64,000 bases of DNA, taken from JAGWBD01 sp965220615. GTDB lineage: Bacteria; Chloroflexota; Anaerolineae; Aggregatilineales; Phototrophicaceae. Made by a program: the position numbers and the translations under genes. Of the stretch, positions 1 through 8,099 are shown piece after piece. Under the pieces are notes generated by a model. It saw nothing but the letters and a program-made list of their open reading frames with translations, made no database searches and had not been told where the DNA came from. Each line of letters begins with the position of its first letter. Position 1 is the first letter of the stretch. Where the stretch lies: NCBI GenBank assembly GCA_965220615.1, contig CBDCQL010000002.1, positions 1,054,001 through 1,118,000 on the forward strand, in the 5' to 3' direction.

Positions 1-978
1 GCCCTGGGTGCCACGTTGCGCCTCGGCCATCTGCCGCAGGACCGCTGGCTGTGCACGATGCCCCTGTGGCGCGTCGGCGGTCTGGCACTGGTCACCCGCG
101 CCATCCTTCAGGGCACGACTTTGGTCTTGCATCCCCGCTTCGATGCAGAACGCTTCTTGTATGCCCTGCAGCACGAAGGCATCACCATGGTCTCGCTGGT
201 ACCCACCATGTTGCATCGTGCGCTGGACTATCGTGACGGTGGCTGGCCGGGCAATCTGAGGCTTGCCTTGCTGGGTGGAGCGCCCCTTTCCAGTGCCTTG
301 CACCAGTGGAGCCTTGACGGGGAAGTGCCGGTGGCGCCGACCTGGGGACTCACCGAGACCTGCTCCCAGGTGACAACGATGCTGCCATCAGAGGCGTGGC
401 ACAAAAGGGGAAGCACAGGTAAGCCCCTACTCTTTTCATCACTTCGCATTGCCGACGACGCAGGGCAAAATGTGGCCTGGGGAGAGATTGGCGAGATTCG
501 GGTCAGCGGTCCAACGGTGATGCATGGTTACCTGGGCGATCACCGGGCGACATCCACTGCATTGTGCGGCAGTGAATTAAGGACAGGCGACCTTGGGTAC
601 CTGGACGACGAAGGAGACCTGTACGTCGTACAGCGCCGCGACGACCTCATCATCAGCGGCGGCGAAAATGTCTATCCGACGGAAATCGAGAACCTGTTGA
701 TGACTCATCCCCTGGTGGAGGATGCCGTTGTGCTGGGCATTGAAGACGCGGAGTGGGGTCAGCGGGTGGCGGCGGTCGTGCAGGCAAAACGGCCAGAGGA
801 CTTCAGCGTCGAAGACCTTGCCGCTTACCTGCGCAAGCACCTTTCGGCGCCCAGGCTACCGAAGAAATGGCGGCTAACCCACAAGATCCCCCGCTCCGGT
901 TCCGGAAAGATCAGGCGATCGGACCTGGCGCCAATGTTTGAGGGCGAATGGTGCCCCGGCTCATCGTCAACGGATTAA
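1..978 (+). CDS. menE: o-succinylbenzoate--CoA ligase, C-terminal part (5' end outside window)
   Basis: The reading frame is open from base 1, so the gene begins upstream; 325 codons are visible. It is an ANL-superfamily adenylating enzyme that would activate o-succinylbenzoate with ATP and CoA in menaquinone synthesis. Visible motifs are the G-L-T-E-T loop near 345, the T-G-D-L-G and Y-V-V-Q-R-R-D-D segment near 585-640, I-S-G-G-E-N-V-Y-P-T-E-I-E near 655, and a C-terminal G-S-G-K-I-R-R holding the catalytic lysine. The MenE assignment rather than another acyl-CoA ligase rests on the W-R-V-G-G-L segment and on the next gene, which looks like MenH and overlaps it by 31 bases. Confidence 0.85.
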   Translation, partial: ALGATLRLGHLPQDRWLCTMPLWRVGGLALVTRAILQGTTLVLHPRFDAERFLYALQHEGITMVSLVPTMLHRALDYRDGGWPGNLRLALLGGAPLSSALHQWSLDGEVPVAPTWGLTETCSQVTTMLPSEAWHKRGSTGKPLLFSSLRIADDAGQNVAWGEIGEIRVSGPTVMHGYLGDHRATSTALCGSELRTGDLGYLDDEGDLYVVQRRDDLIISGGENVYPTEIENLLMTHPLVEDAVVLGIEDAEWGQRVAAVVQAKRPEDFSVEDLAAYLRKHLSAPRLPKKWRLTHKIPRSGSGKIRRSDLAPMFEGEWCPGSSSTD

Positions 979-1784
979 GTTACCACTACCACTGCGAGGG
1001 CAGTGGCCCACCGCTCTTGCTGTTACACGGCTTTACCGGGTCGCATGCCAGTTGGGCGCATCTCGTCAGGGGCTTCGCCGAACATTTCACGGCCGTTGCC
1101 GTAGATTTGCCCGGCCACGGCAAGACCGGGACACCACAAGACGCGGCACGCTGCCGCCATGAGCTCGTCAGCGCTGATCTGGTGGCCCTGATGGCCCACT
1201 GCGGTCATGATCGTTTCCATCTGCTTGGCTATTCCATGGGTGGGCGTCTGGCGCTGGCATTGAGCCTTTCCTTTCCGGAAAAGGTTGCAGCCCTGGTGCT
1301 GGAGAGCGCGTCGCCGGGCCTGCCCACAGCGGGGGAACGGGAAAAACGCCGGCAGCAGGACGAAGGTCTGGCGCGGAAAATCGAAACCGGCGGTGTACGC
1401 CGTTTCGTGGATGAATGGGACCAACTGCCACTGTTCGCCAGTCAAGGGCGGTTGCCCGCGTCCGTCAGGAATGTCCTGCGCGAGCAACGCCTGAACAACA
1501 GCGCCAGGGGTCTGGCTGCCAGCTTGAGGGGCGCAGGGACCGGCGCGCAGCAGCCCCTTTGGCCGCAGATACCGCAAATGAAGACTCCCACACTGTTGAT
1601 CAGCGGTGAACTGGACACGAAATTCTGCGACGTGGCCAGGAGTATGGGGGCGGCCAACCCCACCCTCAATCTGCTGCAAGTTGCCGGAGCGGGGCACTGT
1701 GTGCATCTGGAGAAGGCCAGGTCTTTCCAGCGTACCGTACTGGATTTTCTGATCGGCCAGGAGAAGAACCATGCTGATATTTGA
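948..1784 (+). CDS. menH: 2-succinyl-6-hydroxy-2,4-cyclohexadiene-1-carboxylate synthase (alpha/beta hydrolase)
   Basis: A 278-residue alpha/beta hydrolase. It shows the oxyanion-hole motif L-H-G-F-T-G-S near residue 26, the nucleophile elbow G-Y-S-M-G-G with Ser96, and a late A-G-H-C-V-H segment carrying the catalytic histidine near residue 254. MenH eliminates pyruvate from the SEPHCHC intermediate of menaquinone synthesis. The start overlaps menE and the end overlaps the dipeptidase by 14 bases, so the three are very likely one transcript. Without the menE context it could only be called a generic hydrolase; the G-F-T-G-S and R-L-A-L features agree with MenH. Confidence 0.82.
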   Translation: MVPRLIVNGLSYHYHCEGSGPPLLLLHGFTGSHASWAHLVRGFAEHFTAVAVDLPGHGKTGTPQDAARCRHELVSADLVALMAHCGHDRFHLLGYSMGGRLALALSLSFPEKVAALVLESASPGLPTAGEREKRRQQDEGLARKIETGGVRRFVDEWDQLPLFASQGRLPASVRNVLREQRLNNSARGLAASLRGAGTGAQQPLWPQIPQMKTPTLLISGELDTKFCDVARSMGAANPTLNLLQVAGAGHCVHLEKARSFQRTVLDFLIGQEKNHADI

Positions 1785-2847
1785 CGGACACCTCGACCTC
1801 GCCTGGAACGCCTTGCAATGGAACCGGGACATTCAGCAGTGCGTACACACCTTGCGTACGCAGGAAGCGAGTCTCGTGGGCAAGGGAAGGGGTCAGAACA
1901 CGGTTGCACTGCCGGAGATGCGTCGCGGATCCGTTTTTCTCTGCTTTGCCACCCTGCTGGCGCGTTCGACGCCGGTTCAGGTGCCGCACGTCGACTTTCG
2001 TTCCCCGGCCCAGGCTTTTGCCAGCGCGCAGGGCCAGCTTGCCTGGTATAAGGCCATGGAACGGCTGGGTGAATTGGTCATCATCACCAGTCTGGAAAAG
2101 CTGAAAGACCACGTCCGGGAATGGGAGAGGCACCTGACGGGAGACAACCGGGAGATTCCACCTCCCGGCATCATCCCCTGTATGGAGAGCGCTGACCCGA
2201 TTCTTGAGCCGGAAGACTTGCACACCTGGAAGGCTGCGGGCATACGCCTGATCGGTCCGGCGCACTACGGAAGTGGGCGTTACGCCGGCGGGACTGGCGT
2301 GGAGGAAGGCCTCACAGATCGAGGTCGCCGATTGCTGCTGGAGATGGATCAGCATGGCGTCATGCTTGACCTGACGCATCTGTCAGACGCGTCATTCGGG
2401 CAGGCGCTGGAGTTGTACCAGGGCCCCGTGTTGGCCAGCCACAGCAACTGCCGCGAACTGGTACCCCACCAACGTCAATTCAGCGACTCACAACTGCGGG
2501 CCATCATTGAAAGAGACGGGGTCATCGGCGCCGCGCTGGACGCCTGGATGCTGGTGCCAGGCTGGGTGAAGGGCGTGAGTACCAATCGGGAAGCCACGCT
2601 TTCGATGGTCGCCGACCACGTTGATCACGTCTGTCAACTTGCCGGAAACTGTCGTCACGCTGCGCTGGGCTCCGATCTGGATGGTGGTTTTGGGCGCGAA
2701 CAGTCACCGGCGGACCTCGATACCATCGCTGATCTGCAGGAAATCGCCGGTCTGCTCGAAAGGCGCGGTTACGGGGCGGAGGAAGTGGCCGCCGTGATGC
2801 ATGGCAACTGGTTGCGTCTGTTGCGTGTGGTCTGGGGCGCTAATTGA
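1771..2847 (+). CDS. membrane dipeptidase, peptidase family M19
   Basis: A 358-residue renal-dipeptidase-like zinc hydrolase with a TIM-barrel fold. The N-terminal D-G-H-L-D supplies H7 and D9, a central C-M-E-S the bridging glutamate, L-D-L-T-H and A-S-H-S-N-C further histidines, and G-S-D-L-D-G-G-F-G the C-terminal aspartate. The family cleaves dipeptides, including D-residue dipeptides. The start lies inside the end of menH, so translation is probably coupled. There is no signal peptide, so a cytoplasmic role is likely. Exact substrate unknown. Confidence 0.85.
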   Translation: MLIFDGHLDLAWNALQWNRDIQQCVHTLRTQEASLVGKGRGQNTVALPEMRRGSVFLCFATLLARSTPVQVPHVDFRSPAQAFASAQGQLAWYKAMERLGELVIITSLEKLKDHVREWERHLTGDNREIPPPGIIPCMESADPILEPEDLHTWKAAGIRLIGPAHYGSGRYAGGTGVEEGLTDRGRRLLLEMDQHGVMLDLTHLSDASFGQALELYQGPVLASHSNCRELVPHQRQFSDSQLRAIIERDGVIGAALDAWMLVPGWVKGVSTNREATLSMVADHVDHVCQLAGNCRHAALGSDLDGGFGREQSPADLDTIADLQEIAGLLERRGYGAEEVAAVMHGNWLRLLRVVWGAN

Positions 2848-3580
2848 CCGGTGCGCTGAGCAACAGCGAAATGCCGGCCAGCGCCAGCAATGCCAGCATG
2901 ACCCGTTCGAAGAGCAACCGGTTCACCTGGTTGATGACCCGGCGTCCCAGCCAGACAAAGGGCGGTACGAAGGGCAGGGCCCAGGCCAGGCTGGCGATCA
3001 GGGACAGGTCGACGACCCCGGTGGCGAAGTAACCCGGTAACTTGGCCAGATTCACGAAGAAAAAGAAGAAGGTGATGGTGCCGACAAAGGTTGCCGGTTG
3101 CGAACGTTGCAACAGCAGCCATGCTGTGATCGGTGGCCCGCCAAGATTCGCCAGGGTTGAGGCAAGGCCGGCCGCCATCCCCGCCAGTTGGCCATGCCAG
3201 TCGCGTGGCCGGTAATTCAGATGCGGCATCGAATCGCTGGCCAGCTTGTAAATCACTGCGACGATCGTCGTGATTCCCAGGATGCGACGCAGTACGAGAT
3301 CCGGCAGGGACACGAGCAGGACTGTGCCGACGACGATGCCAACAATAGCTCCCGGCAGGAGCAATCGCAGATAGCGGACCTCCCACTCGCGCCAGTAAAC
3401 CCGCATGGCGAAGATGTCGCCCATGATCAGCAGGGGCATGGCGACCCCCACGGCGCCGGCCACTGACATCCGCTGCGTGAGCAGGGGCAGGACGATGGCA
3501 CCCGCCAGCGACCCGCCAATGCCTCCCTTGACCAGGCCAATAGCGACTGCCGCAATGACTATAGCAAGTGAAGTTTCCAT
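2840..3580 (-). CDS. TauE/SafE-family anion exporter
   Basis: A 246-residue polytopic membrane protein with about seven or eight hydrophobic helices. It has the family's glycine-rich N-terminal repeat (K-G-G-I-G-G-S-L-A-G) and a second repeat-like L-A-N-L-G-G-P-P segment near residue 145. TauE/SafE proteins export sulfite, sulfoacetate or related organosulfur anions. It converges on the dipeptidase with an 8-base stop overlap. Three sulfatases and a SulP transporter in the same window make a sulfur-anion role attractive, but the substrate cannot be read from sequence. Confidence 0.8.
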   Translation of the reverse strand: METSLAIVIAAVAIGLVKGGIGGSLAGAIVLPLLTQRMSVAGAVGVAMPLLIMGDIFAMRVYWREWEVRYLRLLLPGAIVGIVVGTVLLVSLPDLVLRRILGITTIVAVIYKLASDSMPHLNYRPRDWHGQLAGMAAGLASTLANLGGPPITAWLLLQRSQPATFVGTITFFFFFVNLAKLPGYFATGVVDLSLIASLAWALPFVPPFVWLGRRVINQVNRLLFERVMLALLALAGISLLLSAPVN

Positions 3581-3701
3581 CGCTGCCTGCCAGGATTACA
3601 ACTGCGCCAGTATAGCGGCTGCGGATCACCCGCTCGCACTGGCAGTCCGTTTCCGGCCCTGATATTCTGGCCGGGTCCGGGAAGCATTCAGGGAGTGGCG
3701 G

Positions 3702-4088
3702 GTGAACATCGAACATATCGCGCTCAACGTGGACGACCCCGAGGCCATGGCGGCCTGGTACGGGGAGCATTTGGGATTTCGTGTCCTGCGCAAGGTGGGT
3801 GGCGAGGCGCAGATTCACTTCATTATTGACGATGCGGACCGCGTCGTCCTCGAAATCTATTGCCATCCGGATTCACCGCGGACCGACTTCCACGACCTGC
3901 ATCCACAGCAATTGCACGTCGCCTTTGCCGTCGATGACCTTGAGGCCGAAAAGCGGCGCTTCATGGATGCCGGCGCCACCCTTGATATTGACGTTCACGC
4001 CATGCCCACCGGGGACCTGATGGTCTTCCTGCGTGACCCCTGGGGCCTGACCCTGCAGTTGGCCAAACGCCTGAAGCCCTTGCGATAG
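3702..4088 (+). CDS. VOC-superfamily (glyoxalase/dioxygenase fold) protein
   Basis: A 128-residue protein with a GTG start, preceded by an A-G-G-G-A-G-like ribosome site. It begins N-I-E-H-I-A-L-N-V-D-D-P, a hallmark of the vicinal-oxygen-chelate fold, and has paired beta-alpha-beta-beta-beta modules with H4-type and late E/Q metal-ligand candidates (F-L-R-D-P-W-G-L-T-L-Q-L near the end). Such proteins include glyoxalases, epimerases, dioxygenases and antibiotic-binding proteins. It sits 18 bases before the M20 amidohydrolase and is probably co-transcribed. Specific reaction unknown. Confidence 0.75.
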   Translation: MNIEHIALNVDDPEAMAAWYGEHLGFRVLRKVGGEAQIHFIIDDADRVVLEIYCHPDSPRTDFHDLHPQQLHVAFAVDDLEAEKRRFMDAGATLDIDVHAMPTGDLMVFLRDPWGLTLQLAKRLKPLR

Positions 4089-4106
4089 TGAAGGCGCGAT
4101 TATCCC

Positions 4107-5354
4107 GTGCCTTTAACGGCCGATGACGTCAATCTGGACCGTGTACTGGCACGCCTGAGTCACCTGGCCGGGATCGGCGCTACAGCCGCCGGCGGTGTTA
4201 CGCGCCACACCTTTTCTCCGGAGCACATCCAGGCCACGCGTGACGCCGCCGGCTGGATGACTGAAGCCGGTCTGGACGCCTTTGTCGACCAGTATGGCAA
4301 TCTTCTGGCGCACCGGGATGGCGCAGATTCAGGCGCAGACCGGGTACTGTCCGGCTCCCATCTGGACAGCGTGCCCAATGGCGGCAACTACGACGGCGTG
4401 CTGGGCGTGCTTGCGCCGCTGGAGGCCCTGTGTCTGTTTCAGGAAAAGGACCTGCGCACCCGCCGGCCACTGGGTCTGGTTTCCTTCATTGAGGAAGAGG
4501 GCGCGCGCTTTCAGGGCCTGCTGGGCAGCACACTGGCTGTGGGTCAGATTCCCGACGATGAAATAGCCGACATCAGGGACGCGGACGGCAACCGTTATCT
4601 GGACGTTCTGACATCGAGCGACTTTGGTCTGCCGAGCCGCCACGTCAACTGGGCCTGCGGCCTGCACGCCTTCCTGGAACTGCACATCGAACAGGGTAAA
4701 CGACTGGAAGCCGTCGGAATCCCGATCGGCGTGGTGTCAAGTATTGCCGGTCCGACCTTTATGCAGGTGACCTTTACAGGCCAGGCCGACCATGCGGGCG
4801 CCACGGAGTGGGAGGACCGCCGCGATTCCCTGCTGGCGGCAGCCCGGGCCATTGTGGCCTTGCGGGACATGGCGATGCAGGAGTTTGCAGGCCGGGCTCA
4901 CGTCACTGTGGGCGCGTTGGAGGTCAAACCCAACGTCACCAACGTGATCGCTGGAGAAACTGTATTCAACATCGACTTCCGGGCTGCGGATGCCGACACG
5001 CGCGCTGCCATAAGCGAAGGTATTGAAGACATTCTTGCGGATTCCGCAGCCAGTCAACGCATCGATTTCAAAACCCGGGAGCTGCATAGCGCGTCGCCGG
5101 TCGAAACAGGAGCGACTCTGAGCCACGCCCTTGAGAATGGCGCCGCTGCCGCGGGCCTGAAGTGTATGTCGCTGGTCAGCTGGGCGGCCCATGACGCCAT
5201 GAACATGGCGCAGGTGACGAATTCCGGCATGCTCTTTGTCCCTTGTCGCGATGGCCGCAGCCACACGCCGGAGGAATACGTCACACCGGACGACGTCGCC
5301 AGCGGCATCGCCGCGCTGGCAAATGCACTGCTGGAGCTGGCCGAACAGGTGTAA
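4107..5354 (+). CDS. M20-family Zn amidohydrolase (N-carbamoyl-L-amino acid hydrolase / allantoate amidohydrolase type)
   Basis: A 415-residue binuclear-zinc hydrolase starting at GTG. Ligand motifs are in order: G-S-H-L-D-S-V, Y-D-G-V-L-G, I-E-E-E-G-A-R-F, L-H-I-E-Q-G and W-A-A-H-D-A-M-N near the C terminus. The dimerisation domain begins near residue 215 (I-A-G-P-T-F). The subfamily hydrolyses N-carbamoyl amino acids, ureidoglycolate or allantoate, releasing ammonia, so a nitrogen-scavenging role is likely. It is 9 bases upstream of the sulfatase in the same run. Substrate choice among hydantoin and purine degradation is not decidable here. Confidence 0.85.
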   Translation: MPLTADDVNLDRVLARLSHLAGIGATAAGGVTRHTFSPEHIQATRDAAGWMTEAGLDAFVDQYGNLLAHRDGADSGADRVLSGSHLDSVPNGGNYDGVLGVLAPLEALCLFQEKDLRTRRPLGLVSFIEEEGARFQGLLGSTLAVGQIPDDEIADIRDADGNRYLDVLTSSDFGLPSRHVNWACGLHAFLELHIEQGKRLEAVGIPIGVVSSIAGPTFMQVTFTGQADHAGATEWEDRRDSLLAAARAIVALRDMAMQEFAGRAHVTVGALEVKPNVTNVIAGETVFNIDFRAADADTRAAISEGIEDILADSAASQRIDFKTRELHSASPVETGATLSHALENGAAAAGLKCMSLVSWAAHDAMNMAQVTNSGMLFVPCRDGRSHTPEEYVTPDDVASGIAALANALLELAEQV

Positions 5355-5363
5355 TCTGTAATC

Positions 5364-6770
5364 ATGGAACGCCCCAACATTCTGATTCTGTACACGGACC
5401 AGCAGCGCCACGATGCCCTTGGCGCCAACGGGAATGCTGACATTCAGACTCCTGTCCTGGACCGGCTTGCCCGGGAGGGCGTCAACTTCGACCACTGTTT
5501 CGTCCAGAACCCGGTGTGTATGCCGAGCCGGGCCAGCTTCCTCAGCGGACGCTACCCGTCTTCGCTGGGCATTACGCACATGGGCGTTCCCCTGCCCGAA
5601 GACGTCGTCACACTTCCTCACCTGTTGAAGCCTTACGGCTATCGATCCGCCAACATCGGCAAGCTGCATTTTCTGCCGCATGCCAACCGCGATCACCGGG
5701 TCCCGCACCCGATGTACGGCTTCGATCATCTCGAGATATCGGATGAACCGGGCACCTACGAAGATGCCTACCGCGCCTGGGTGGGTTCGTTTGCGCCGGA
5801 CCAACTGGACCGTCTCAGCTTTGGACTGCCTCCCGGGACGGAGGTCTGGTATCGCACTCTGGGCCTGGAGGACTTTGTGCCGCATCCGCACGAATGGGCG
5901 CGGCAGGATTACCGCGGTGTCACTCCCTTTCCCGCGGCAGACGAGGTCACGCATACTGCGTTTGTTGCGGAGCAGACCATCAACTTTCTGCACCAGCAGC
6001 GCGGACCATTTCTCTGCATTGCGGGGTTTTATTCGCCGCACGCGCCATGGATCGTGCCGCAGCGTTGGCTTGACGTCTATGACAGGCAGTCCCTCGCACT
6101 GCCGGAGTTTCCTCCCGAAGTGGAGGCCGAACGCCAGGACGCCGGGTTCACGGACGAATTGCTGCGGTCGGCGCGCCACGGCTACTACGCCATGGTGAGC
6201 GAAGTCGACTGGCACGTGGGAAGAATCCTGCAAGCGCTGGAAAATCGAGGGCTGGCCGACAACACGATCGTCGTCTTTACCTCGGACCACGGCGAGTGGC
6301 TGGGTGAACATTTGTGTTGGGGCAAGGGTTACCCCGGCGCCGATGCTGTGAGCCGCGTGCCCCTGTTGGTTCGCTGGCCAGGCGGGAACCTGCAATCCGG
6401 TCATCGCGCGAGCGAAATCGTGGAAGCGCTTGACGTGCTGCCCACCCTTCTGGAAATAGCCGGAATCCAGGTCCCGCCGCATTTGCAGGGCAGTTCCCTT
6501 CTTCCCCTGCTACGCGGCGCAGAGGACGACCCCCTTGGTTCGGCGATGATGGAAGCCAGTGGCTGGAAAACATTGCGTACGGGCCGCTACCGCTATCTTG
6601 TCCATGACGACGGACGCGAGCGTCTCTGGGACCTGGAGTCCGACCCGCGCGAATACCATGATGTTGCCGACGACCGAAGATACTGCGACACGCTGTCCGA
6701 ACATCGGCACCTGTTGCTGCAACGCCTGCTGTCCATGGAGCGGCCTTTGCCACGCACCTGGATCTACTAG
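5364..6770 (+). CDS. type I sulfatase (formylglycine-dependent)
   Basis: A 468-residue alkaline-phosphatase-fold sulfatase. The maturation motif C-M-P-S-R puts the formylglycine cysteine at residue 52, followed by A-S-F-L-S-G-R-Y. The N-terminal T-D-Q-Q-R and the T-S-D-H-G-E-W-L segment near residue 310 supply calcium ligands. The D-Q-Q-R-H-D-A-L-G opening resembles choline-sulfatase and phosphonate-monoesterase-like subfamilies. No signal peptide is seen, so it would act in the cytoplasm on an imported substrate. It requires a formylglycine-generating or anaerobic maturase that is not in the window. Confidence 0.88.
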   Translation: MERPNILILYTDQQRHDALGANGNADIQTPVLDRLAREGVNFDHCFVQNPVCMPSRASFLSGRYPSSLGITHMGVPLPEDVVTLPHLLKPYGYRSANIGKLHFLPHANRDHRVPHPMYGFDHLEISDEPGTYEDAYRAWVGSFAPDQLDRLSFGLPPGTEVWYRTLGLEDFVPHPHEWARQDYRGVTPFPAADEVTHTAFVAEQTINFLHQQRGPFLCIAGFYSPHAPWIVPQRWLDVYDRQSLALPEFPPEVEAERQDAGFTDELLRSARHGYYAMVSEVDWHVGRILQALENRGLADNTIVVFTSDHGEWLGEHLCWGKGYPGADAVSRVPLLVRWPGGNLQSGHRASEIVEALDVLPTLLEIAGIQVPPHLQGSSLLPLLRGAEDDPLGSAMMEASGWKTLRTGRYRYLVHDDGRERLWDLESDPREYHDVADDRRYCDTLSEHRHLLLQRLLSMERPLPRTWIY

Positions 6771-6859
6771 TCGCAAATGTGCCCGCAATGGACTGGACAT
6801 TGGTCTGGCAGAACCTGGCTGGGAACGCTACACTCTGTTTCCCGAAAGGATTCAGTTTG

Positions 6860-8098
6860 GTGACGGCCCTACCGGCGCAAGCCCTTCGTTTCTTGCGCAA
6901 TCCAGCTGTAATACCGATTTATCTGCCCACGATGTTCTTCGGAATGGCGCTGGGCATGATCAGGCCGATTCTGCCCCTCTACGTCGCCGACTTTGACGTC
7001 AGCTATGCCCTGATCGGCCTCGTCATCGGCGCCGAAGCCCTTGGCGCGATGCTGGCCGACGTGCCGGCCGGGGTCCTGCTGCGACGCTATTCCGAAAAAC
7101 AGGTGATGCTGGCCGGTCAAACTCTGGTGATGACGGGCATGTTGTTGCTGTTTTTGGCCCCTACCGTGTGGATGGCGTTCCTGTCCCTCTTTATGTTCGG
7201 CACCGGTCGGGCGCTCTTCAATGTCTCGCGACACATGTTTCTTTCCGAGCAGTTTTCGAGGGAAAAGCGGGGGCGCGCCATCGCGGTGTTTGGGGGCATG
7301 GTGCGGATGGGCTATGCGATCGGACCGGTCATTGGGGGCTTTGTCGCCGCCAGGATGGGCTTGCGTGCGCCATTCCTGCTGGTCTGTGCCTTTGCCCTGT
7401 TTGGCATCATCCTGGTCGTATTGCTGCTCAAGGAGACCCGCCGGCGCAATACACACAGGAGTGAGGAAGAAGGCCTGGCGGTCGTCGAGACACTGCGCGA
7501 AAACAGGCCGCTGCTGACCAGGGCGGGAAGTGGAGTACTCTTTGGTCAGGCGATTCGCGCCGGTCGCAGCGTCATCGTTCCGCTCTATGCCGCGGATGTT
7601 CTCGGGCTTGGCCCGGAAGCAATCGGCATCATTGTCAGTGTTTCCTGGTTGCTGGATATGCTGATGTTCCTTCCGGCAGGTTGGGTCATGGACAAACACG
7701 GGCGCAAGCATGCCATCGTGCCCAGCTTCCTGATCATGGCGACCGGGATCGCGTTGATTCCCCTTACGCAAAGCTTCGAGGGGCTGCTGCTTGCGACGGC
7801 CCTGATCGGTCTTGGAAACGGCTTTAGCAGTGGTTCCATGATGACCCTTGGCTCCGACCTGGCGCCCAGCCGGACTCGTGGTGAATTCCTCGGAGTCTGG
7901 CGTCTGATCGGGGATTCTGGCGCGACCGCCGCACCCTTCGTCATTGGATTTGTCGCGCAACAGCTGGCCCTGCAATCGGCCGCAGTGGCGATTTCGGGCA
8001 TGGGACTGGCAGCTGCCGGTATCTTCGCCTTCCTTGTCCCCGAGACACTCAGGTCCTTGCCGCGGGAACAGATTCGAGCAGCAGCTTCAGGGAGTTGA
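6860..8098 (+). CDS. major facilitator superfamily transporter
   Basis: A twelve-helix MFS permease of about 412 residues. The first helix starts near N-P-A-V-I-P-I-Y-L-P and the loop-2 motif reads G-V-L-L-R-R-Y-S-E-K-Q. An in-frame GTG lies at 6779, but the start at 6860 is preferred: A-A-A-G-G-A at 6845-6850 is the only good ribosome site and the extra 27 residues are not membrane-like. The stop lies one base before the start of the FAD/Fe-S gene. It may import the acid oxidised by that enzyme or the sulfatase substrate; cargo unknown. Confidence 0.82.
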   Translation: MTALPAQALRFLRNPAVIPIYLPTMFFGMALGMIRPILPLYVADFDVSYALIGLVIGAEALGAMLADVPAGVLLRRYSEKQVMLAGQTLVMTGMLLLFLAPTVWMAFLSLFMFGTGRALFNVSRHMFLSEQFSREKRGRAIAVFGGMVRMGYAIGPVIGGFVAARMGLRAPFLLVCAFALFGIILVVLLLKETRRRNTHRSEEEGLAVVETLRENRPLLTRAGSGVLFGQAIRAGRSVIVPLYAADVLGLGPEAIGIIVSVSWLLDMLMFLPAGWVMDKHGRKHAIVPSFLIMATGIALIPLTQSFEGLLLATALIGLGNGFSSGSMMTLGSDLAPSRTRGEFLGVWRLIGDSGATAAPFVIGFVAQQLALQSAAVAISGMGLAAAGIFAFLVPETLRSLPREQIRAAASGS

Positions 8099-8099
8099 A

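Noticed and set aside
8..259. Short open frame beside menE in another frame
   Set aside because: Arginine/cysteine-rich shadow translation with no ribosome site; the menE frame shows family motifs.
1023..1832. Long open frame antisense to menH
   Set aside because: Composition typical of high-GC antisense frames and no recognisable motif; menH is clearly coding.
4737..6482. 581-codon open frame antisense to the amidohydrolase and sulfatase
   Set aside because: It spans two well-supported genes and reads as their antisense shadow; no domain is visible.
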